Positions 56,262 to 64,000 of a stretch of DNA of 64,000 nucleotides are shown piece by piece (within the stretch, counting starts at the first letter, position 1; each line of letters opens with the position of its first letter). The notes below the pieces were generated by a model. That model saw only the letters and a list, made by a program, of their open reading frames with translations. It ran no database searches and was not told the origin of the DNA. This DNA comes from Gnetum montanum (lineage: Eukaryota; Streptophyta; Gnetopsida; Gnetales; Gnetaceae): NCBI GenBank assembly GCA_015680685.1, contig MNCI01015561.1, positions 1,166,328 to 1,230,327 on the forward strand. The letters are read 5' to 3'. The translations under genes and the position numbers were made by a program.

Positions 56262-59094
56262 TGCTTTTCGATTTCACAAGGTAGTATTTTTACTAAGAAA
56301 ATGGTATTGATTAATGGTATAAATTTCCAACAACAAAGCAACATATAGTGGGAAAAATGTATGATTCTTATTTGCAATTTCCTTTTCATTCTATAAACTC
56401 CATATTTCTTCTAAATTTTGAGATATTTTTCTAATATTTTGAAGACCTGGCAACCCACATCTAGCCCTACTAATTCCTTTTTCTTGTCCTCTTTATGAAA
56501 GCTAGGGGAACTTTGAACCATTTCCTATTTCAATTTTAAGGCTTAAGATAATGAAAACTTGGGAACCTCATCTTGCCTTGTCAATCTCCTGAAAATTCTA
56601 ATTTTAGCATCGTATTCACATTGCCAAAAAATTTACATTAGACTATTGAAAAATTAGTGGAAAATTCTAGTTTAAGCAAATTATGTCAATGCCTATTTGA
56701 TTACCATGTTATTGATAATTTCTAAGTTCAAATTTATAAGCCGTAAAAGGATTATTAGTAATTATATTTGACTACTAATAAATCAGTGTGAAAATCCAAA
56801 TTTGGTCATTTTGAAGATTCTAATTACCAAACAATGTACATTCCACTGTAGATAAATCAATGAAAATATTCTAATTTAATCATCATGAATATTCTAACTG
56901 TCAAAAAATTAGTATTTAGATTTTCAATAAATTTACATTTACCTATGTGGATAAATCAATGGGAAAATTCTAATTTGGTCACTATGAAGATTCTAATTGC
57001 CAAAAAATTTACATTTGATCATGAAAACAAATTTGACTATTTTAATCATCATACTTATAAATTCAAATGAAATTGTTTTGCAACTGTTACCCAATTTTCT
57101 CTAAAGCATTTGCAATATTGTTCTGAACATGGATGCTACTACTATTATTTCCAATAGCAAAGCTATAGAACAGTATGTTTAATATCATCTACAACAACCA
57201 TCAAGAATAGCAAATAATACAATTCATGAAGGTTGTGGTATTGTATGTGGATGTGAACATGGGTGATGCTAAGGGCAACCATAGATCGTAGAGAATATAA
57301 ATCTAGAAATGATGAGCATAGAGGATAGAAGAAAATTTCAAAAACAAGAATCAATGCAATGACAACAAATTCAACGAGATTTAGGAGCACAATTTATTCA
57401 TTCATTTGTTGCATAATTATTTACGCATTTTACATTTCATACTTTAATGCTACTAAATCTTCTCATTCTATTTACATACTTACATTGCAAATTTTTTTTA
57501 GGTTGTTTCCATTTCTAATTGTTTCTCACCAATTGGAAATTCATCCTCTTGAATAATCCACTATATTCATAATAATAATACAAATAATCAATAAAAAATG
57601 TAGGTTATCATTGTCTACCCCTACTCAAGTTTGTATTTCTTTTTATTAAATAACTTATTCATGTTTTCTAACATGATTACCTATTGCATCACATCGAAAA
57701 TGCATTCACATCTACTATTTTACATACATCCATGCCAGAAATTGTAGATGTATAAGAACAAGTATGATAAAATCGTCAACAAGCACAGTATAGCTAGAGT
57801 GAGTGTTGAATAAGCTAATGCCAACACGAAGAAGAATCATACAATCAAATGCATGAATGTTCAGATGTTGCTAGTACCCAAATAGTGGAAGTGCCTTCTT
57901 CAGAAGTGGTTCACTCTTTTTTCAAATTTACAAAAGACACCTACAAAAATTACTCAAGTTATTTAGAATTTTAATATTGCAGTTATGACTCTTACAAACA
58001 CCTGATCTTATAATGTCTATAATAAAATGTATCTTATCATATCATTGAATTCAATGAGAAATAGAGTTCTAACATGTAATAAGTATATAAATGAAAAGAC
58101 ACAAAATATTATTAATAGTTTTGGTCATGAGATCAAATGATTTTTTTACTAAAAATAACAATGATTCATGAACACAACCACCTATTCTAGCAGATTTAAT
58201 TAAGGTTGAAGAAATATTGATTGTAAGAATCAATCCCATATTGCAAGTTACACATGCATTGAATGGACAATTTAGGTATACAGGTCACATAATTAGCTTT
58301 TCTCATGACATCATGGATATTACTAGAAGACTCCCTATTAGAATTATACATAACCCTTTTTGGATTTAAGAAGAGTGGATCAAATGAGCACAAAGTATAA
58401 TTTCATTATCAATAAGAGACAAGTTCATAATGCCTTGCTTTTTAAGAAGGAAAATGATCAGTACCATTAGGATGTCAAGATTGATATGCATGTATTAGAT
58501 AATGTTGCTAATACTGGTGAGGTTAACATCTTTCATAACATTTCTTATATTGCATTATTAGAAAATGATAAAGAAATAAGATTATAGTTTCAAGATCTAT
58601 TACTTCAAATAGATGAAGAAAACATTATTGAACATAAATCATCAATTGTACAATGTCTTAACCATTATAAGAAAGGAAATTAATTTAATAAGAGCATGGT
58701 TATTATAGGATTCCAAAATTTCCCAATGGCCTTCCATGTCTGATTCTCTTATTAATGAGTTTAATATGATGGAGTTGTTTACAATGATATTTCCAAGTCT
58801 TTTTCTTAAAGGAAAATGTGATTTTCTTAATTGAATAACTAAAGATGTTAAATTGCATAAATATGCAAAACATCTTCTTCACTACAAAGATGGTAGATTA
58901 GGATGGCATAAGCATTTCAAGTAAATATTGTTTCTTGGTTTTTTTTTATTTTCATTAATCTTAATTTTTTTGTACTTTGACATAATGATTTATGATTTAT
59001 TTTTAGGTATTATATATATAATGTCATTTGAAGGTGATGGGCAATGGAATCTAACCCTATTTTAAAAAAAAAAATATTGTTGATGCACCCATAA
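56262..59094 (+). repeat. Right arm of the inverted duplication, part 2
   Basis: Reverse complement of 34407-37300. It contains the Helitron 5' non-coding part (56262-57985), with iterated repeats at 56600-57040 and the N-terminal coding exons. Confidence 0.88.
56600..57040 (+). repeat. Short iterated repeats upstream of the right Helitron
   Basis: TGAAGATTCTAATTGCCAAA-like units recur at about 56810, 56885 and 56986, with related phrases at 56590-56640. They are the inverse of the series in the left arm (36480-36960). Confidence 0.65.
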
Positions 59095-62000
59095 CTATTA
59101 AGGAACTACGTGAGTAATTACATAATTCTCCATCACATGTCATTGTTGATAATTTGATGCAGTATGATACCTCCATTCACAATACATCAATCCGTCATTT
59201 TATTGGAGAAAATGTAAAGCAAAGTTAACTGACATGATGAATCAATTATAAAAACCTATTATTTTTTTACTCTTAGTGTAGCATATCTCTATTAGCTTGA
59301 GCTACATAATCTAATGGAAGGAGACCCACCTAAGAACTCATCAAAATTAAAATAATGGAGGCAAAGTAGTATCATAAAAAATCCACATATAGTGGTAGAG
59401 TTCTTACACCATTATCACATTGCCTTTTTAAAAATAATTTTGATGAAAGAATTCCATGTTGTTGACTACTAAACACAATATGCATGGCAGCATCATGAAT
59501 CTCCAAATGTGCATGATTTCCTATGTATACAAGGTGTTCCAAATGTAGATGAACTCAACCAAAATGATTTTGATGTTATGTGTAGGACAAAGAAATTTTT
59601 TAATTTAATTACAAATGCATGGAATCCAAGATTTACATCAAATTTAGCAACCAAACAATGTAAGTTCTCATTTAACTTTTATGTTCTTTCAAAAATATTT
59701 TGCTAATATTACTTAAATATGCAAGAATTTTTTTTATTTTCATTGATCTATCTTTTATTTTTTCTTTCTACTTAAGCTTTACATATAAATACGTTACATC
59801 ATCCATGTAAATTAATTACTCAACAACTACAATGTACAGATCTAGAAACTGATTATGTTGATTTGCTTAATGTTGTTCAAAGACATGTTATTTGTACATT
59901 AAGTGCATGCTTAAGAAAACATAATGGCAGATAAGTTTGCAAGTAACCAATTTGTATCAAATTGTTATTTCCTTGTTATTTTCTCATCATTTATTATTTT
60001 CTCTTAGCAGTTACATTTTATTTTATCTTAGTATAAAAATATTATAAATATTTATCTTCCATTTCTTTTCTTTCTAGGTACAATGTTCATTGGACATCAC
60101 AGAGATCTAGAAAATAATAATGAGATTACTTATGTTTCTTGAAGAAATGATTCAAGGCTTAATGTCTATAATAGAATGTTGCTTTAGACATGGAAGGAAA
60201 ATACAAATTTTTAGCTTCATGTCATGATATGTTGTCATAAAATATATTGTGAAATATGCATCTAAATTTGAGAAGAGATCACAATCTTTTTATGACATGT
60301 TGCAAATTTTAGAGCCAAGGAATCCTCATGAAGATGCTTTATTTATCTACAGAGGACTCATGATGGATGCTACTACAAATAGAGACATTGATGCTATGGA
60401 GGCCTATCACATGTTGTATGAGCTTCCTTTGGTAAACTACAATCATGTTTTCCACACCATCAATGTTTCATGAGAGGTGTACAAAAAAGTTCTTATTAAT
60501 TAAGAGATAATAGATGAAGGTGAAAACTACAAAACTATTATTAATGTGTATAAAAAATGATTGCTTTCCATGGAGGGTGTATCATTGTTGTAGGCTTTTA
60601 GAGAGTACAATTGTAACATGAAGAACAAGGAGAACTCAATTTGAAATTTATATCACCTGAAGCCAGAAGTTGTTGTGAGATATTATCCCAAATTTCTCAT
60701 TCCACTGAAGTAAGGGGAGAAGAGATGAATTTGCTATTTCCTTATCCATTTAGAGATGTGAAGCAAGATCTTGGTTGTAATGATGAGAAGATTGAAATGA
60801 AGTGACTCTCTATTCAACATTTGTATGATAGATTAGAGAATAATACTAAAGAAAAATTCCAATGAACATTGAAGGAAGAATGATAGTTCATAAATGTAAC
60901 TCCACAAATGCAGGATCATGAGAAGTATAATTTTGAAATTCTTAATCATCATTTATTATCAATAGGTCATTTCCAGATAATAAAATTGGAGATGCTTGGC
61001 TCAAGAGATATTAATAGGATGTATGACTGGATGTTCGAATGTTTAAGAGAGAATTTTGCAATGTTTGCCATAGCCTTTATTACTAGTAATAAATCCTCTC
61101 GATCCATGATTATCATGGACTGTGACTATAGTGCATATGATTTTAATAAGCTAGGTGCTAAGTAGAAAAAATGCTACTGTAAAATTCTAGGCCACATGTA
61201 CTTTCACAATCAACATATGAAGTTATTGTCCCTTTACAAATGATTATCTAAGGAACAACTAGTATTGGAAAGTCTTTTCTCATAGGTGTAATTTGCAATG
61301 CTTTCATGAAGTACTGTTATGAAAAACATAGTGCTTTACTTGGCATGGCACCCATAGGAGCTATTGCATATAACATTAATGTAGCCATCATTTATTCTTG
61401 TTTGAGCCTTGGAATAGATGCATACAAACAACTTTCTACCTTTTCTAAAATAAGTATATAACATCAACTTTCCCAGGTGAGATATATAATCATTGATGAA
61501 ATGAGTTTTGTGGAGGAAAGACTATTATACAACATTGATAAAAGATTAATAGAAATATTTCCAGAGCATCATAATGAATTTTTTATAGGAAGATCAATTA
61601 GACTCATAGGAGATGTAGGTTAGCTTCGTCCTGTGCTTGATATTGTGCCTTATGCATCTAGAAATCATTTTATCATAGGAGTTTGGCAATCCTTTGATAC
61701 ATTATTATGTTAGATGCAGTTTATCCTCGATTTGAAAATGATCCTAAATAGTAAAGATTTAGGGAAGTATTAATGCATGTTAGAGAAGAAAAAATTCTTT
61801 ATAAAGACTATCAATTCTTGGGTGCTTGAATGATTGTTTTATCAACTTCCAATGGATTATATGATTTTGAATACTCAATGCATTTGTATGATACAAAGAA
61901 GAAAGTCCAATCACACAATAAGAAGATGTTGCAGAAAATGTAGAGACCAATTACTGTGTGCATAATAGACAAAGATCCTCATGGATTCAAAATCTCAGAT

Positions 62001-62460
62001 GATGACAATGATGATATTGAAGAATATTTACTTAAATGTGAAGATGCAAGGGTTATGCTCACAAGTAACCTTTGGCCTAAATCAAGATTGGTGAATGGTA
62101 TACTTCGCACAATTCACAATATTATCTATCATCCTAGGAAACAACCACCTATATTACCATCTTATGTTGTTGTCGATTTTGACTCCTATATCGAATGTCC
62201 ATTTGATAATTGTAATCCTCATCATGTACCAATTGTACCTATGGTTCGAGGAGCATCACGTCAGTTACTATTGCAGTTGGCATGGACCATAAGTATCCGT
62301 AAATCTTAAGGAATGACACTAAACAAGGCCACTATTGATATAGGATCAAGAGAAGTAATGAGTCTAATATTTGTTACATTATCTAGAGTTAAGAACACTC
62401 TTTGAAGATTCATCCTTCATTCTCTTTCTAAAGATATAGAAATATTTTAGATTCTAAAAA
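57985..62460 (+). pseudogene. Right Helitron: Rep/helicase remnant
   Basis: Rolling-circle transposase with domains in order. A DUF6570-type block has LADLIKVEEILIVRINPI, then NGQFRYTGHIISF (58190-58310). Next come NALLFKKEND (58430) and the Rep domain with INEFNMMELFTMIFPSLF (58750) and LLHYKDGRLGWHKHFK, then an intron (58921-59006, TTCAA|GTAAAT to TTTTTAG|GTATT). NPHIVVEFLHH and WQHHESPNVHDFLC (59490) hold the HUH site, with its first His replaced by Asn. DYVDLLNVVQRHVICT is at 59850 and RDIDAMEAYHMLYELPLV at 60390. The PIF1-type helicase shows Walker A GTTSIGKSFLIG (61252), Walker B IIIDEMSF (61490), GDVG-LRPV (61612), LTSNLWPKSRLVNGILRTI (62075) and TLSRVK (62390). It has many stops. Confidence 0.85.
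59709..60080 (+). other. Probable introns of the right Helitron
   Basis: Two AT-rich gaps interrupt the domain order: about 59660-59775 (TGTAAGTTCTC to CTTAAGC) and about 59935-60077 (ending TTTCTTTCTAGGTACAATG). Splice-like ends flank both. Exact borders are uncertain. Confidence 0.45.
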
Positions 62461-62844
62461 TCTTCATAGTAAAATTATAGAGGAAAACCATTTTGCTGAT
62501 TTAGAAGACTAGACATCTTGAGCTCAAGCTTATACCTATATTCTTCCTTTTCTTGATTTTTATTCTACACCTCTATAATGTTTGCTGTGGTAATTGTGTA
62601 ATGTATTCCTACATTAGCATATATGGAATATAGATAATTTTATTTCTACCAGTTTACCTATACTAGCTTATAGTAGTTGGTTTGCCAATTCTGATATTAT
62701 TAAAATATTTCAAATAATATTTTAACAACTTAAATTTTAAAATAATGTCCTTGATAATGATAATGGATAATTTTACAAAAAATAATTCAATTCTTCTCCT
62801 AGGCTATGAAATGGCTCCACAAGCTTTTATATATATATATAGTT
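62461..62844 (+). other. Downstream tail of the right Helitron
   Basis: Non-coding. The reverse complement matches 16804-17130. A CTAG-ending motif with a short stem could mark the Helitron 3' end (CTAG at 62507-62510), but I cannot prove it. The segment 62690-62800 also recurs inverted at 63255-63381. Confidence 0.55.
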
Positions 62845-63244
62845 ATGAATTGGTTGATAGGATCTTATAAATTATTATTCTCTCTTGGAAGCTTGAGTGC
62901 TAAACAAGGTAACAAGTTTGATGAAAGTTAAATCACTCATCTATCCTCTCTTCCTCTACCTATTTTCCAACTTTGTTATACCCTCTCAGTCTAATTTTGT
63001 TCTTTTGATGTTTGTTCAAGGTGTTTTTGAAACATTAATCTCTTGTATAAATAACAGCCCAAAAACATCCTGAATAAACATTGAAAGAACAAAATTGGAC
63101 CTAAAGGATGTAATGAAATTAGGAAATGGATAAAGGAAGAGAGGATGGATGATTAATTTGACCTTTATCAAGCTTGTTACCTTGTTTAGTAGTCAGGCTT
63201 CCAAGAGAGAATGATAATTTATAAGATCCTATCAGCTAATTCAT
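62845..63244. mobile_element. 400-bp foldback MITE, right copy
   Basis: ATGAATTGGTTGATAGGATC to GATCCTATCAGCTAATTCAT, arms of nearly 190 bp. Same length, arms and centre as the left copy at 16404-16803, in the matching place of the inverted duplication. Confidence 0.82.
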
Positions 63245-63381
63245 AGATATATATACATATATGCTAGTAAATTATTCTTTGTAAAATTATCCATTATCAT
63301 CATCAAGGACATTGTTTTAAAATTTAAGTTGTTAAAATAATATTTGAAATATTTCAATAATCTCAAAATTGACAAACCAAC
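63245..63381 (-). repeat. Inverted partial copy of the Helitron tail beyond the MITE
   Basis: AAATTATTCTTTGTAAAATTATCC, then ATCAAGGACATT and GACAAACCAAC repeat, in inverse orientation, 62690-62800 left of the MITE, so the MITE is the centre of a wider palindrome. Cut at 63382 by the next LTR. Confidence 0.8.
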
Positions 63382-64000
63382 TGATGAGTGGCGAGGTACC
63401 CCTACACTCAACCATACGAATACGAGCATGCACGCGCGATCGGGTCGAACTCCGCAGACTAAATGCCTTAACACCACAAGAAACACTTGGGGTTAATCGT
63501 TCGTTGTCTTCCTAGGCTTGCTTGTAAGTGTCACGGTGTATGGTTAAGCAAGTCTGACGTATGTGATTTTTTTGGTATTTTTAGTTTTATCGCCTAAGCT
63601 ATGGGAGGAAGGGTTGAGAAACTCAGCTAACTCTAACTAATGTCCTAAGTCTAAATTAACTAGCGTCAGCATCCGTTCCCACTTACCGGACACACCCTGA
63701 ACTATGCAACTGTGGCTTACCAAACGCTAATCGTTACTGGGATCACCACACGTAACACAAGTACTCAAAGTGGTCCTACTGAGGCACCTATTTAGCTTAA
63801 GTGTGATAAGCAGCCAATTCCTTAGCTAGCCGTACACACCCGTGGGTGCTCGTAACTAAGTCGTACTTATCACACGTTCTAGCCTAGCGATGAGCAGCCG
63901 ATTCTTTAACTAGCTGTACACATTGGACTACCACTGGGATTACCAAGCACAGATCCTGGAATACGCTACTGGGTTACCAAGCAGCCAATGCTCGTAGTTA
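63382..64000 (-). mobile_element. LTR A5 (family-A-like variant), runs off the window
   Basis: Begins TGATGAGTGGCGAGG, the inverse of the family-A LTR 3' end, and follows A LTRs to about 63785 (GAGGCAC). After that it differs: a segment with AGCAGCC and CTAGC-GTACACA occurs twice (about 63831-63870 and 63894-63930). Orientation is minus. Whether it is a solo LTR or part of a full element is unknown. The left 5-mer is CCAAC (63377-63381). Confidence 0.75.

Noticed and set aside
34407-59094. A Mutator-like transposon with 4-kb terminal inverted repeats
   Set aside because: The arms contain Helitron coding exons and end inside them, and the outer sequence continues the Helitron. It is an inverted duplication, not the ends of a TIR element.

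Overview
The window is repeat-rich plant nuclear DNA made almost entirely of mobile elements nested inside one another. I found no host gene, tRNA, rRNA or CRISPR array. A plant is indicated by Athila-like Ty3/gypsy elements whose primer site matches the 3' end of tRNA-Asp, by a Ty1/copia element primed by initiator tRNA-Met, and by deep nesting in AT-rich DNA. The species cannot be named. A Helitron of the DUF6570/HUH-Rep/PIF1 type and a LINE point to a large genome, possibly outside the flowering plants, but this is weak evidence.

Layout. (1) 1-12790: degenerate Athila-like element 'C' (+): end of its 5' LTR, tRNA-Asp PBS, gag, protease, RT, RNase H, integrase, a third ORF (ORF3) and the 3' LTR. 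(2) 12791-15780: a LINE pseudogene with a 0.7 kb tandem duplication. (3) 15781-16403: unassigned, ending in a CATA microsatellite. (4) 16404-63244: a very large inverted duplication. Two copies of a segment holding a Helitron and a 400-bp foldback MITE lie head-to-head, with the centre at 38396-38974. The left copy (-) is split by element 'B' (17384-34406). The right copy (+) is split by a copia element (40088-56256, TSD TATTT). (5) From 63382: another family-A LTR (-) running off the window.

Nesting. B holds the gag-only family-A element A1 (18960-26191, TSD CCTTC) and a solo LTR, A2 (28526-29323). A1 in turn holds a solo LTR, A3 (22995-23857, TSD CTTTC). The copia element holds a full-length family-A element, A4 (42918-52814, minus strand, TSD ATTGT). 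One deletion removed the end of B's 3' LTR together with the Rep/helicase half of the left Helitron.

Most interesting points. In the two families that carry ORF3 (B and C), a short copy of that family's own LTR U3 motif plus a TATA box lies upstream of ORF3. It is followed by a matching leader intron whose acceptor abuts the ORF3 ATG in both. Family A lacks the U3-like box and keeps only the leader intron and a tiny ORF. This looks like an internal promoter with its own spliced message. The inverted Helitron pair is the second main point. Coding regions are full of stops, most of them explicable by C-to-T or G-to-A change, so nearly all genes here are pseudogenes.
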